Shown piece after piece: positions 7,416 through 16,523 of a DNA stretch of 33,946 bases (position 1 is its first letter; every line of letters starts with the position of its first letter). The DNA lies in NCBI GenBank assembly GCA_018812945.1, contig JAHJCM010000146.1, positions 1 to 33,946 of the forward strand. Reading direction: 5' to 3'. The DNA is from Gammaproteobacteria bacterium (GTDB lineage: Bacteria; Pseudomonadota; Gammaproteobacteria; Burkholderiales; Burkholderiaceae_B). Position numbers and translations under genes: made by a program. The notes below the pieces were generated by a model that did no database searches, was not told the origin of the DNA, and worked only from the letters and a program-made list of their open reading frames with translations.

Positions 7416-8581
7416 GGGTTTGATCCTGTTTTTTGAATGTGGTGAACAAGTGGCATGGCTGCAAGGCTGGCCACTGCGGAAAGTAGAAAAGGCGAAGCAA
7501 GGTTTAAGTGGTTAACTGCAAAACCGGCTGCAATACCAGCGGCCACGCCAGCCAGTTTCCCCACGCTGTCTAGCGAACCAAACCAGGTGCCAGCACGTGC
7601 CGCCTGAAACGACTTTGCCACCAGTTGGTGAGTGCCGTGATAGCCCAACCAAATACCCATGCCAAACAGAACACGCGCCGCTGCAAGGGCCAGACCGCTG
7701 TTGAATTGCCACTGCATACACGCTGCAATGGCAAGGGCCAGCATGCTGAGGTGGCAATTGAAAGCCCAGTTTGGCAGGCGTTTTTTCAAGAGCGGTTGAA
7801 GAAACAAGTAAACAAGGTGGGGCAGCACGTACAGAAGGGCAATGGCAGTGGTGCTTGCAACGCCAGGGGTTGCATAGGGCAGGAAGTACGGAAAGGTGAC
7901 CACCATGGCAAAGCAGAACAGCGCTTGCAAGCTGCACACCGCAAGGGCCGATGCATATTGCACAGGGGTGGCTGTGTTGGTGGATGTGGTAACTGAGTGC
8001 GTACTTGAAGCTGCTTTCGATGCATGCGATGGCTGTGAATCTTTGGGCAGTGTGCAGGCATACAAGGCACCCAGCATGGGCAGGCTTGCCAACACAATGT
8101 ACAGCTGTTGCAGTTTGCAGTATTGAATGCCCACAGCCAGCACCAAAGGCGCGGTAACCAGCGCCATGCGCGCGCTGAATTGTGTCCAGTTCAAAGTGTT
8201 GGACAGCGCTTCACGCGGCATGGTGGTGGCCAGGTAGGAATTTGCTGCAGCCAATGTGCCGCCCATCAAGCCTTGCAGGGTTAATGCCATGACCAGTTCC
8301 GCCACTGAACTTGAAACGCCCACCCACACGAATGCAATGGACAAACCCGCCAGTGCGCGAATCAGCGAGAAGCGTCGGCCAAAACGATCGGCCACTTTGC
8401 CCCACAACGGACCGCTGAGTGCGGTCAGCAGGGTGGGCCATGCAAACACAAAGCCGATCCAGGGGCTGTTCGGCGCTAGCCCCAAATCAGTGAACAGAAC
8501 GGGCAGGTACAGGGGCATGCCCAGCACGGTGAACGCGGCCAGAAAATGACAGGCCAGTACGGCAATCAGCACGCGATTCAT
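7361..8581 (-). CDS. pvsC: MFS transporter, probable siderophore exporter (PvsC-like)
   Basis: This 406-residue major facilitator protein has about 12 hydrophobic segments, starting MNRVLIAVLACHFLAAFTVLG. The loop 2-3 motif GPLWGKVADRFGRR is typical of drug/H+ antiporter-type exporters. A midway Ser/Thr-rich loop (KAASSTHSVTTSTNTATP) separates the two halves. The ATG at 8581 overlaps the stop of the upstream synthetase as ATGA; the frame is open further upstream but that would run deep into the synthetase gene. Being enclosed by two synthetase genes, it most likely exports the finished siderophore across the inner membrane, as PvsC does for vibrioferrin. Confidence 0.87.
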   Translation of the reverse strand: MNRVLIAVLACHFLAAFTVLGMPLYLPVLFTDLGLAPNSPWIGFVFAWPTLLTALSGPLWGKVADRFGRRFSLIRALAGLSIAFVWVGVSSSVAELVMALTLQGLMGGTLAAANSYLATTMPREALSNTLNWTQFSARMALVTAPLVLAVGIQYCKLQQLYIVLASLPMLGALYACTLPKDSQPSHASKAASSTHSVTTSTNTATPVQYASALAVCSLQALFCFAMVVTFPYFLPYATPGVASTTAIALLYVLPHLVYLFLQPLLKKRLPNWAFNCHLSMLALAIAACMQWQFNSGLALAAARVLFGMGIWLGYHGTHQLVAKSFQAARAGTWFGSLDSVGKLAGVAAGIAAGFAVNHLNLASPFLLSAVASLAAMPLVHHIQKTGSNPCPHLNNEFSNTKPNTTA

Positions 8582-10284
8582 GGCAGGTCTCGCAGGGGGT
8601 TGGGGCCGGTTATGCCGTAAAACTTGTTGACATCGCTGGCACCGCATTCCTGTTTGCTCAACAGGCTTGCACTTTGCAGCAGGTACTTCACAGGGTGCAT
8701 GCGTGCGCACAGCAAAAGTTCGTTGGCCAGGTCGATGTCGCACCCCTCTTTGCGCAGGCTGTGCAAGGTGTGTTCGATTGCATTGCGCAAGGTAAGCAAA
8801 GCCTGTTGGCGATTTAGTGCACCGCTTTGCGCAAGCCCATCGAGTACGGCCAGCAAATTGAGCTGCAGGGTGATGGTGATGAACATGTGGGCCAGCGGTG
8901 CTTCGTCGTTCACCAGAATGCGGGCGTCTTGCAGCATGCGTACGCTGTGCCCGTGGCTTGCCACAGTCGTTTCAAACCGTTGCGGCCACAGGCGTGCGGC
9001 GTCGTTGTCTTTCATCACCAGCGTGGGCGGCTGCCCGGGGCGCAACGACAATACCGAGTTTTGTTGATTTGATTCCAGCGCAATGCCGTGTTGAATCCAC
9101 AAACGCAGGTGCACACCTATCATCAAGGTGCAGTAACTGGCCCACCAGCTTTGCAAGTTTTGCCCATGTTGCTCCAGGTATTCAAGCAGGTAAGGTTTGC
9201 CGCTGGGCATGGGGCTGCACAGTGTGGCCACGGTGGCCAGTGTTTCATCTGGCAGTTCGGGCGGGTATTGGCGGTGCAGAAAACCCGCAATATTCAGGTT
9301 TTTGTAGCAACCAGTGAATGATTCATCCACATGGCGGTACAAACCCTTGATCCCTTCGTTCGTTTGCTCAATCGACACAAGTGCGCGCGCAAACCAGTCA
9401 CCGTCTTTCAGGGTGGATGGTTTGATGTAGCGAATATTTTTCTGGCCCAGCGTGGCAATCGGCATCGGCAGTTTGATGTGTGAAGCCGGGTGGTTCAGCG
9501 CAGCCACAGTGCGCACTGACAACGTGGGTTTGACGGGCAAATAAGTGTGTGGTGCTTCAATGCTTTCCGGTATTTCCTGTGCAATTGCGGCGCGCATCAT
9601 GGGGTGAACTGGCAGCAATGCGTGGCTGTTGGCAAGCGATTGTGGCAAGCCCACTTGCGTTAGTGTTGGCCACCACGCAGGCTCTGTGCCGGAGCGTTCC
9701 AATTCGCTTGCGGGCACTGCAAACCAGGTCAACTCGAAAGTTGGGTTGAATTCCGGCGAGTAGGCTTTCAGCTCGCTGGTTTGCATGCCGAACTTTGCTC
9801 GCGCCGTGGGGTAATAAGGGTGGTCGAGAAAGCTGGCCATTTGATCGGCGTGCAACATGCGTTCTGCCCAACTTCGTGGGCCTGCATGAAAGCCAAGCTG
9901 GTGCTGTTGTTCGGTGTAGGTTTGATCGCACAACATGGTTTGCTCAATCGCAGCCTGCACTTCCAGTTCATAGTTTTGATACAGGGCTTTTGCTTCACCA
10001 GGCAAACCTTGCGCCAGAAAACGGATCCATTGCCGTGCACCCTGTTGTTCAATCCATTGACCGTGTTGAAGTACCTCCCAATGTGGGTTGATTGCCCTGA
10101 GGGTTTGCATGCTGTGGCTTTCCTTCACTTCAATTCGGCAGGGTTCAGGCAGGTGTTCAAACACCAAAAACTTGTGGCCTTCGCTTGCTTCAATACGCCC
10201 CATGCTCAGTATGTTGCGAACGTTTTCCCGCAGGCAGGTGTTGATCAGCCGAAGCGCAATTCGTTGGTTGTGCAAAGTGCTCAT
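8578..10284 (-). CDS. pvsB: NIS siderophore synthetase, IucA/IucC family (PvsB-like)
   Basis: This is a second IucA/IucC synthetase of 568 residues. The ATP-site region reads LDHPYYPTARAKFG, a variant of the HPxHPxxKxxxG motif. It is followed by LLPVHPMM, IKLPMPIATLGQKNIRYIKP, and the C-terminal IALESNQQNSVL and VMKDNDAARLW. It overlaps the ATP-grasp gene upstream (ATGA, 10281-10284) and the exporter downstream (ATGA, 8578-8581), so all three should be translated together. Its place between the ATP-grasp ligase and the exporter is that of pvsB. Two different NIS synthetases in one operon imply two condensations on a polycarboxylate core. No inactivating change was noticed. Confidence 0.88.
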   Translation of the reverse strand: MSTLHNQRIALRLINTCLRENVRNILSMGRIEASEGHKFLVFEHLPEPCRIEVKESHSMQTLRAINPHWEVLQHGQWIEQQGARQWIRFLAQGLPGEAKALYQNYELEVQAAIEQTMLCDQTYTEQQHQLGFHAGPRSWAERMLHADQMASFLDHPYYPTARAKFGMQTSELKAYSPEFNPTFELTWFAVPASELERSGTEPAWWPTLTQVGLPQSLANSHALLPVHPMMRAAIAQEIPESIEAPHTYLPVKPTLSVRTVAALNHPASHIKLPMPIATLGQKNIRYIKPSTLKDGDWFARALVSIEQTNEGIKGLYRHVDESFTGCYKNLNIAGFLHRQYPPELPDETLATVATLCSPMPSGKPYLLEYLEQHGQNLQSWWASYCTLMIGVHLRLWIQHGIALESNQQNSVLSLRPGQPPTLVMKDNDAARLWPQRFETTVASHGHSVRMLQDARILVNDEAPLAHMFITITLQLNLLAVLDGLAQSGALNRQQALLTLRNAIEHTLHSLRKEGCDIDLANELLLCARMHPVKYLLQSASLLSKQECGASDVNKFYGITGPNPLRDLP

Positions 10285-11438
10285 TGAACGCTCCAGGGGT
10301 TGCGGTGCTGTATGTCAGTTCGAAGGCGTTGAAGTTCGCTGTCGGAATCCGCTTGAAAAGTGAATACGCCAATGTAGTCTTTGTTGGAGTTGCTGATCTG
10401 GATGGTTTCGCCTTGCTGCTTAATGGCGCGGTACTGCACGGCTGCATTGTTTTCAATACGCGGTGCCACGCGCAAGGTGCCTGCATGTGGGGCAACCAGG
10501 TAATCGATTTGTGCAAATTTTGGTTTTACTTGCGGCACTTCAATTTCCTGCCCAAGGTGGGTTTGCAGAATGGATTTGAACCAGCCTTGCTCCACCAACT
10601 GATCAAGCAGGAATTCACGGTTGTCGCCAATGCTTCGATAATTGATTTCCACCAGCACCGGGCCGCGTGGCGTCACAACGAATTCGCTGTGGCACGCCCC
10701 AAGCCCCACACCAAACTGCGCAAGGGTGTATGCCATGTGGGCGCGCCATTGCACCGTATGCGGCCCATTCCATTGCGCTGCGGTTTCGACAAAGTAAGGT
10801 GGATTGGACAGGCTTACATCAAACCCGCCAATTGTGTGCAGCCGTTCGCCATCGCCCAGTGTTTCAAGGGTAATCAATGGGCCTTCCATGAATTCTTCCA
10901 GCAACACGCTTTGCGATTCATCCAGCTGCGCAAGGTGTTGTGCCAGTTGAGTAGGTGTGTCGATGCGAACCACATCCATCGATGCCACACCTTGGGTGGG
11001 TTTAACTACCAAGGGGTACGGCCATTCGTTGCGAACTGCGTCGGTGCTGCGAATGGTTTGGCTCCAGATGGTGGGCAGGCGAAGCGATTCAAGCCGCTTT
11101 CGCATCCAGTGTTTGTTTTTGGCGTGGTAGCAAACCTTCGAGGGTTTGGCAGGCAGGCCCAGCAGTTCAGCCACCATGGCGGTGCAGGTTTGAAGGTGGT
11201 CGCTGTTGGAGAACACGGCGCTTGGTTCAATGTTCAGTGCGGCAATCAGGTCGATTACCCCGATTGGGTTGAACACATCGCATTCATGCACACGCACATC
11301 GGCAAGTGCTTGCTGGTGGGCGTGGCCGTGGTCGGTCAACACGATGACGTCGTGACCCAGTGATCGGGCTGCGGGAATGAATCCGTCGACTACTGCGTTG
11401 TTCAACACATGGGTCAGAAAAACTAGGGTGGGTTTCAA
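10281..11438 (-). CDS. pvsA: ATP-grasp ligase for siderophore synthesis (PvsA-like)
   Basis: ATP-grasp ligases form amide bonds through an acyl-phosphate. In vibrioferrin clusters PvsA is the member that acts on the amino-acid part. Seen here are PYPLVVKPTQGVASMDV (ATP-binding lysine), VLLEEFMEGPLITLE, and the Mg-binding end GPVLVEINYRSIGDNREFLLD. I choose the TTG at 11438 as start (385 residues, MKPTLVFLTHVLN...). It lies 1 bp after the stop of the preceding gene and has a perfect AAGGAG six bases before it inside that gene's last codons. The ATG codons at 11462 and 11459 would overlap and lack a ribosome binding site. The end overlaps pvsB by 4 bp. Confidence 0.83.
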   Translation of the reverse strand: MKPTLVFLTHVLNNAVVDGFIPAARSLGHDVIVLTDHGHAHQQALADVRVHECDVFNPIGVIDLIAALNIEPSAVFSNSDHLQTCTAMVAELLGLPAKPSKVCYHAKNKHWMRKRLESLRLPTIWSQTIRSTDAVRNEWPYPLVVKPTQGVASMDVVRIDTPTQLAQHLAQLDESQSVLLEEFMEGPLITLETLGDGERLHTIGGFDVSLSNPPYFVETAAQWNGPHTVQWRAHMAYTLAQFGVGLGACHSEFVVTPRGPVLVEINYRSIGDNREFLLDQLVEQGWFKSILQTHLGQEIEVPQVKPKFAQIDYLVAPHAGTLRVAPRIENNAAVQYRAIKQQGETIQISNSNKDYIGVFTFQADSDSELQRLRTDIQHRNPWSVQ

Positions 11439-11439
11439 T

Positions 11440-12228
11440 TCAGGCTCCTTGAGGAACATCATGGGGTGTCTGGAAAGGTAGAAGCTTGGTTCGCAGTGCA
11501 TGACCGAAGTGGCTTCGGTCTTCGCCACACAAGAAAAGTTTGCATTCAAGTTCTTGCCAGTGCCGCAGTTGGCTGGGTGTTCTTGGGTTGGGGCAAAAGG
11601 GCACATCGGCGTGTTGGCAAATTTGATGCAGCTTGTTCAATGCGTCGAACACCGCTGGGTGCAGCGGGCTTGGTCCAAGGCCCATGTTCAAGGCAAGGTC
11701 CAGTGCACCTTCCATGACAAAGCTGACCTGCCCGGTGGCCAGCATCTGGGATAGGGCATTCAAGCCGCTTTCACTTTCAATCATGGGCACTAGCAATGTG
11801 TGTGTGTTGGCCTGCGCAATGTAGTCGCTCAAGGGCAGTTGGCCGTAGCCTGTCACTGTTCCGCCAGTGATGCCGCGTGTGCCGAACGGGGGGAATTTCA
11901 TGGCGTTGGCAATCGCATCAATTTGATCTGCGTTCTCTGCGCGTGACAGCACAATGCCCATGGCACCCGCATCCAATACCTTGCCGATGAAGTTGGGGCG
12001 AATTTCTGCAATGCGAACCAGGGGTACGCAATGGTGGTGCCGGCAGGTTTGAATGCATTCGCGCAGGGTGTTTTCATCGAGCAGCACGTGCTCGGTGTCG
12101 ATAATCACGAAGTCGTAGTTGCACTGGGCAATCATGTCGATGATCAACGGGGAGGGCAGGGAGTTCAGCAGGCCCAGCTTGGGCGATGTGTTGGATGCTG
12201 CTTTGGTCAACAAGTAAGGAGGGATCAT
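11440..12228 (-). CDS. HpcH/HpaI aldolase-family protein, probable siderophore citrate synthase (SbnG-like)
   Basis: The 262-residue protein has the HpaI/macrophomate-synthase barrel pattern: DFVIIDTEHVLLDE (catalytic His and Asp region), VRIAEIRPNFIGKVLDAGAMGIVLSRAEN, PPFGTRGITGG and LLVPMIESESGL (metal-binding Glu). In the staphyloferrin B cluster the homologue SbnG condenses oxaloacetate and acetyl-CoA to citrate outside the TCA cycle. The same job, supplying citrate for the siderophore core, is the likely role here. It is the first gene of the operon and is joined to pvsA by a 1-bp gap. ATG 12228 is chosen; a TTG two codons earlier is possible. A Fur box begins 10 bp upstream. An ordinary catabolic aldolase is the alternative, less likely from context. 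Confidence 0.8.
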   Translation of the reverse strand: MIPPYLLTKAASNTSPKLGLLNSLPSPLIIDMIAQCNYDFVIIDTEHVLLDENTLRECIQTCRHHHCVPLVRIAEIRPNFIGKVLDAGAMGIVLSRAENADQIDAIANAMKFPPFGTRGITGGTVTGYGQLPLSDYIAQANTHTLLVPMIESESGLNALSQMLATGQVSFVMEGALDLALNMGLGPSPLHPAVFDALNKLHQICQHADVPFCPNPRTPSQLRHWQELECKLFLCGEDRSHFGHALRTKLLPFQTPHDVPQGA

Positions 12229-12238
12229 TTTCAATTAC

Positions 12239-12257
12239 GTAAATGATAATGATTAAT
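12239..12257 (-). promoter_or_regulatory. Fur box of the siderophore biosynthesis operon
   Basis: GTAAATGATAATGATTAAT matches the 19-bp Fur consensus at 14 positions, with the exact core AATGATAAT. It lies immediately before the first gene of the pvs-like operon, so iron-bound Fur should block the whole six-gene transcript. Confidence 0.72.
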
Positions 12258-12398
12258 ATTAGCATTAAACAAAATAACGCTTCAAAAAATTTAACAATTC
12301 ATCGCTCGAAATAGGGGTTCTGGGTCTATTTTTCCCGCGTAGAGAGAAAAAAATCGGCGTTTATGACGGTCTTACAGTAAACAATTGGTAAAACTAAC

Positions 12399-12417
12399 GA
12401 TAATGAGAACGATTTTT
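12399..12417 (+). promoter_or_regulatory. Fur box of the TonB-dependent receptor gene
   Basis: GATAATGAGAACGATTTTT matches the Fur consensus at 14 of 19 positions. It ends 20 bp before the receptor ATG, next to the AAAGGA ribosome binding site at about 12425. With the site at 12239 it controls the divergent synthesis and uptake genes; the roughly 140 bp between them show no other feature I can name. Confidence 0.72.
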
Positions 12418-12437
12418 ATTATTAAAAGGAAGCTGTC

Positions 12438-14498
12438 ATGTCTTGTATTCGTGCGCGTGCCGAAACACGCCAACGTCCCCGTATCTCACCCCTTTCCATG
12501 GCGGTGGCCTTGGTCTGTGTTTCGTTAAGTCACACTGCTTTGGCAGAAACCCTGGCACCGGTCACCGTGCAATCAGATTGGTTGGGCCCACCCACCGAAG
12601 AAAGCGTAAAAACCTACACGGGTGCACGCACGGTGCTTGAGAAAGAAGACCTTGAGGAACGTGGCGCATTGAACCTGGAAGACGCTTTGCGTCGTGTACC
12701 GGGTGTTCAGGTGTTGGATGAAACAGGGACCGGCATTTTGCCCAACATTGGTGTGCGTGGCTTGAATCCCTTGCGCAGTGAGCGTTTACAAATTCTGGTG
12801 GATGGTTACCCGATTGCCATTGGCCCCTACACCAACGTGGGCTTGTCGCTGTTCCCCGTTACTTTGCCCAGTCTTGAGGCGGTGGATTTGGTGCGTGGTG
12901 GTGCTGCCGTGCATTATGGCCCGAACAACGTGGGTGGCGTGCTGAATTTGGTGACCAAGCCCATTCCCGCAAAAACCAGTCAAACCTTCCGCGAGCGTCT
13001 TCAAATTTCCGAAGAAACCGGCAACATGCTGACCGACACGTACTACCGCATTGGTGGCTTTGTGCGCGAAGACCTTGGCTTGCAATTTCAGGCCAATATT
13101 GTGGATGGAAAGGGTCAGCGCGATCGTTCCGACACCGAAGTGCGAAACTTTATCGTAGATGGTGAGTACTACCTGAATCCCAACAATGATTTCAAGGCAC
13201 AGTTGCAGTACTACGAGGTAAAGGCTGAATTGCCCGGCGCGTTGAGCCCTGCTGCGTATGAACAGAATCCGAATCAGTCTCAACGTCCATTTGATGCTTA
13301 TGATGCAGACATGTGGCGTGCCACTTTCACCTGGAATCACAGTTTTAACGAAGATACCAAATTGACTTGGCGTAATTTTGCACACCAGGCCGACCGCACC
13401 TTCTTTTTCAGCGATCCAATGGACCCGGCCTTGTCACCGACCAGTGTGAGTGAATCGCCAAGAATTTTCAGTGTGCACGGCACCGAGCCGCGTATTACCC
13501 GGAAAATTGGCAATCACACCATTATCGCAGGTGCACGATTTGTCGAAGAAGATGTGCGATTTGATGTAACGCGTACCACTTTGGCCACAGGCGCGGTGAA
13601 CCCATTGCGCAGATGGGATTTCTCAACCACTGCAATGGCATATTACTTAAGCGATTCAATCGCATTGATGGAGAATCGATTAACCGTTACCCCTGGTATT
13701 CGCTATGAGGACGTGGAAACCAACTACAGGGATTTGAACACGGGCGCACAGTTTCAGAACAACCCGGATGAATGGTTGCCCGGCTTGACTGTGGGTTATC
13801 AGGCCACGAAAGATGTGTTTGTATTTGCCAATGCGCAGCGCTCGTTGGTGCCGGTGCAAACTGCGCAGGTTACCCGCGGTGGTGATGTGGGCAATGAAAC
13901 CGCTGAAAACTATGAAATTGGTTCACGCTGGCAAATTAACCCACATGCCAATATCGCGGCAACCTTGTTCCGAGTGGATTACAAAGACCAAATCGTCTTC
14001 GACACGGGCGCGTTCCGCAACCTGGGTGAAACACGCCAGGAAGGTGTTGAACTGGAAGGTCGCTGGAACCTTGACAGTCAAACTGAACTCGGCATGAGCT
14101 ACACCTATCTGGATACGGAACAACTATCGGGCGCGGATCAAGGCAAGAAACTTCGCAATGCGCCAACTCACCACATTGGTGTTGACGCTGTACACAAGTT
14201 TGGCAAGTGGACTGCCAATGCGAATGCCTTGTATGTTTCTGAAAGTTTCAGTGATTCAGCGAACACACAGGCTGAAACTGCCAACGGCAGCGCCGGCGAG
14301 TTGCCTGCCTACACCCTGGTGAACATGCGAGTGGGTCGTGATTTTCCGATTGGTCAGGGCAAAAACATGAACCTTGGTTTTGGCATCAACAACCTGTTTG
14401 ATGAGCAATACTTCTTCCGTGGTGTGGATGTGAGTACCATCGGCCGGGTGCCTGCACCTGGACGTATGTTGCTGGTTGAAATGCAAGTTGATTTTTAA
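12438..14498 (+). CDS. TonB-dependent siderophore receptor, FecA/PvuA type
   Basis: This outer-membrane beta-barrel receptor takes up a ferric siderophore, presumably the citrate-based one made by the adjacent operon. A signal peptide ends in SLSHTALA, followed by a TonB-box-like LAPVTVQSD. The plug then shows RGALNLEDALRRVPGVQ, PNIGVRGLNPLRSERLQILVDG, SLFPVTLPSLEAVDLVRGG and HYGPNNVGGVLNLVTK, all close to the FecA family pattern. The barrel ends with the standard aromatic residue (LLVEMQVDF). Length is 686 residues. There is no N-terminal STN signalling domain, so surface signalling through a FecIR-type pair is not expected; Fur control is. AAAGGA precedes the ATG, and a strong terminator follows. 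Confidence 0.93.
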   Translation: MSCIRARAETRQRPRISPLSMAVALVCVSLSHTALAETLAPVTVQSDWLGPPTEESVKTYTGARTVLEKEDLEERGALNLEDALRRVPGVQVLDETGTGILPNIGVRGLNPLRSERLQILVDGYPIAIGPYTNVGLSLFPVTLPSLEAVDLVRGGAAVHYGPNNVGGVLNLVTKPIPAKTSQTFRERLQISEETGNMLTDTYYRIGGFVREDLGLQFQANIVDGKGQRDRSDTEVRNFIVDGEYYLNPNNDFKAQLQYYEVKAELPGALSPAAYEQNPNQSQRPFDAYDADMWRATFTWNHSFNEDTKLTWRNFAHQADRTFFFSDPMDPALSPTSVSESPRIFSVHGTEPRITRKIGNHTIIAGARFVEEDVRFDVTRTTLATGAVNPLRRWDFSTTAMAYYLSDSIALMENRLTVTPGIRYEDVETNYRDLNTGAQFQNNPDEWLPGLTVGYQATKDVFVFANAQRSLVPVQTAQVTRGGDVGNETAENYEIGSRWQINPHANIAATLFRVDYKDQIVFDTGAFRNLGETRQEGVELEGRWNLDSQTELGMSYTYLDTEQLSGADQGKKLRNAPTHHIGVDAVHKFGKWTANANALYVSESFSDSANTQAETANGSAGELPAYTLVNMRVGRDFPIGQGKNMNLGFGINNLFDEQYFFRGVDVSTIGRVPAPGRMLLVEMQVDF

Positions 14499-14518
14499 TC
14501 GACGAACACCATGGTGAA

Positions 14519-14555
14519 AAGCGGGTGGTGAAGGAATTCATCACCCGCTTTTTTT
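14519..14555 (+). terminator. Intrinsic terminator after the receptor, probably bidirectional
   Basis: AAGCGGGTGGTGAA pairs with TTCATCACCCGCTT (one G-T pair) around a GGA loop and is followed by seven T on the plus strand. On the minus strand the same stem is followed by TTTT and closes the cytochrome operon. The minus-strand cytochrome stop codon lies inside its T tract. Confidence 0.88.
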
Positions 14556-16467
14556 ATTGTTTGCCGCGTTGCTTGTCCACTTCAATTGAGGCAACGCCGC
14601 TGGCATTGTTGCCCCAGCTTCGCCGAATGTAAGTGACCACTGCTGCAATGTCGTTGTTGCTCAGTTCTACACGATAAGGTGGCATGCCATGTGGGTAGGG
14701 GGCACCTTGTGTACTGGGTGAAAAACCGCCGTTCAGCACCATTCGTATTGCGTTGACCGGATTGGGCGCTATCACGTTCACATTGCCAGCCAATGCCGGG
14801 AACTGATTAGCTTTGCCTTCGCCCTGTTTGCCATGACATTCTGCGCAGGTGTTGGTGTAAATGTTTGCGCCGCGCACCATCAGGGGTTGCAAGGTAAGCT
14901 GGCCGAGACCGGTTGATTCTTTTTCTGAAGGGGCTTGCGCAGGCAGGCTTTTCAGGTAAACCGCCATGGCTTTGGTGTCGGCAGTCGAGGCAAATTGCAG
15001 GCTGTGCGCAATCACCTCGCTCATTGGGCCATAAGTCGCTGCGTGGCGGTTCATGCCGGTTTGCAAATATTGGGAAATGTCGTCTTCAGTCCATTTTCCC
15101 AGCCCGTGCAGGGGGTGATTATTCAAGGCCGGTGCAAACCAGTTCAGTACTGGAATTGTGGCGCCGCTTAAGTTCAATTTGTCTTTCAGTCCACCCAAGG
15201 TGTTGCGTGGTGTGTGGCACGCAGCACAATGGCCCAGGCCGTTGACCAAGTAGGCTCCGCGGTTCCACTGCGCAGTTTGCGTTGTATCGGGTTTGTACTC
15301 GCCTTCGGTGAAATACAAAGCCCGCCACACGGCCAGCAGTGGGCGTTGATTGAAGGGAAATTGCAACTCAGGCTGCGGTGTTTTTTGGGCAATGGCGGGC
15401 AGGCGTTTTAGATAGGCGAACAATTCATCCACCTCTGCACGGCTCATTTTGGTGTAGTCGGTGTAGGGAAATGCAGGGTATAGATAATCCCCGTTCTTTG
15501 AGATGCCACTGTGCATGGCCTTGTAAAAATCGTCGGCAGTCCACCTGCCCAGTCCGTGTTCAGCATTCGGTGTCAGGTTGGTGCTGTAAATTTTCCCAAA
15601 GGGTGTTTCGATTGCACGCCCACCCGCATAGGGTTTTTTGGGGTTGGCAGTGTGGCAACCGGCGCAATTGCCCAAGCGTGCCAGATAGGCGCCGCGTTTC
15701 TCTTGTTCAGACAACACATTCAACGCAATCGGCTCGGGCGAGACATTGTTGCTGCCCGGCACGGCTGTGGCAGTGTGTGTGCCGCACTTCAGCGGAAATT
15801 GAATGCTATTGCTGGGTGCTGCCTTGGGGTTTTCTGGCATGGGCTGTGCTGCAAGGTATGCAGTGGCCGTGTTCAATTGCTCGGGGCTGAGTGCTTTCAC
15901 CAGCGCATGCATGCAATCGGGGTCAGCGGCTTGGCGCTGACCGTTACGCCATTTGCCAAGTTGCGCATTCAGGTAATCGCGCGGTAAACCCAGCAACCCG
16001 GGTGTGTAGGGTTCAACACCAGTCAATGCTTGCCCGTGGCAGGCTGCGCATGCAGGAATTTTTTTGGATGCAACGCCGTCGAAAACCAGGCGTTTGCCTT
16101 GCTCAATTTCTGAAGCAGAGGCGGTGCTCTTTGCGGGCACAGGGTAGGGTGGATTTTGCGCAGCAAAGTACCTCGCCATTTGCTGTAAATAATCATTCGA
16201 CAGATGTTGCACAATGCCATTCATGGCAGCGTGTTGACGGCTTCCCTCCCGAAAGGCAATCAGCTGGTTGTACAGATAACCTTCCGGTTTGCCCGCAATA
16301 CGTGGGTAGTACCCTTCCGCACTGGCGCGCCCCTCGGCACCGTGGCAGGCCACACAGGCTTGAACGCGGTTGGCCATGTCGACTGCGACGGGTGTTGGAT
16401 TGGACTGTGCATTCGCGGCAATACTGGCGAGCAGCAAAAGGGCGGTGGTGGCAAAGCGGGTGATCAT
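14554..16467 (-). CDS. Secreted pentaheme c-type cytochrome (c4-like plus AdhB-like fusion)
   Basis: A signal peptide (MITRFATTALLLLASIAANA) precedes five CxxCH heme sites: CVACH (residue 38), CAACH (140), CAGCH (268), CAACH (414) and CAECH (541). Residues about 30-215 resemble a di-heme cytochrome c4. Residues 255-625 resemble the three-heme cytochrome subunit of alcohol/gluconate dehydrogenases (for example ETPFGKIYSTNLTP and GIGxW-like GLGRWTADDFYKAMHSG). The 637-residue length fits such a fusion. It is the last gene of the hemP operon, 56 bp after the DUF3325 gene. It should carry electrons in the periplasm, either for ferric-siderophore reduction with the PepSY protein or as acceptor for a dehydrogenase. 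The donor and acceptor cannot be decided from sequence. Confidence 0.85.
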   Translation of the reverse strand: MITRFATTALLLLASIAANAQSNPTPVAVDMANRVQACVACHGAEGRASAEGYYPRIAGKPEGYLYNQLIAFREGSRQHAAMNGIVQHLSNDYLQQMARYFAAQNPPYPVPAKSTASASEIEQGKRLVFDGVASKKIPACAACHGQALTGVEPYTPGLLGLPRDYLNAQLGKWRNGQRQAADPDCMHALVKALSPEQLNTATAYLAAQPMPENPKAAPSNSIQFPLKCGTHTATAVPGSNNVSPEPIALNVLSEQEKRGAYLARLGNCAGCHTANPKKPYAGGRAIETPFGKIYSTNLTPNAEHGLGRWTADDFYKAMHSGISKNGDYLYPAFPYTDYTKMSRAEVDELFAYLKRLPAIAQKTPQPELQFPFNQRPLLAVWRALYFTEGEYKPDTTQTAQWNRGAYLVNGLGHCAACHTPRNTLGGLKDKLNLSGATIPVLNWFAPALNNHPLHGLGKWTEDDISQYLQTGMNRHAATYGPMSEVIAHSLQFASTADTKAMAVYLKSLPAQAPSEKESTGLGQLTLQPLMVRGANIYTNTCAECHGKQGEGKANQFPALAGNVNVIAPNPVNAIRMVLNGGFSPSTQGAPYPHGMPPYRVELSNNDIAAVVTYIRRSWGNNASGVASIEVDKQRGKQ

Positions 16468-16523
16468 GACAACTGCTCATATTGAATGTGAAGCAATTAT
16501 ACACCCACAATACAAGTGAGCGT

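Noticed and set aside
10284-11363. 359-codon plus-strand frame opposite the ATP-grasp gene
   Set aside because: It runs entirely antisense to a clear ATP-grasp protein with conserved motifs and resembles no family.
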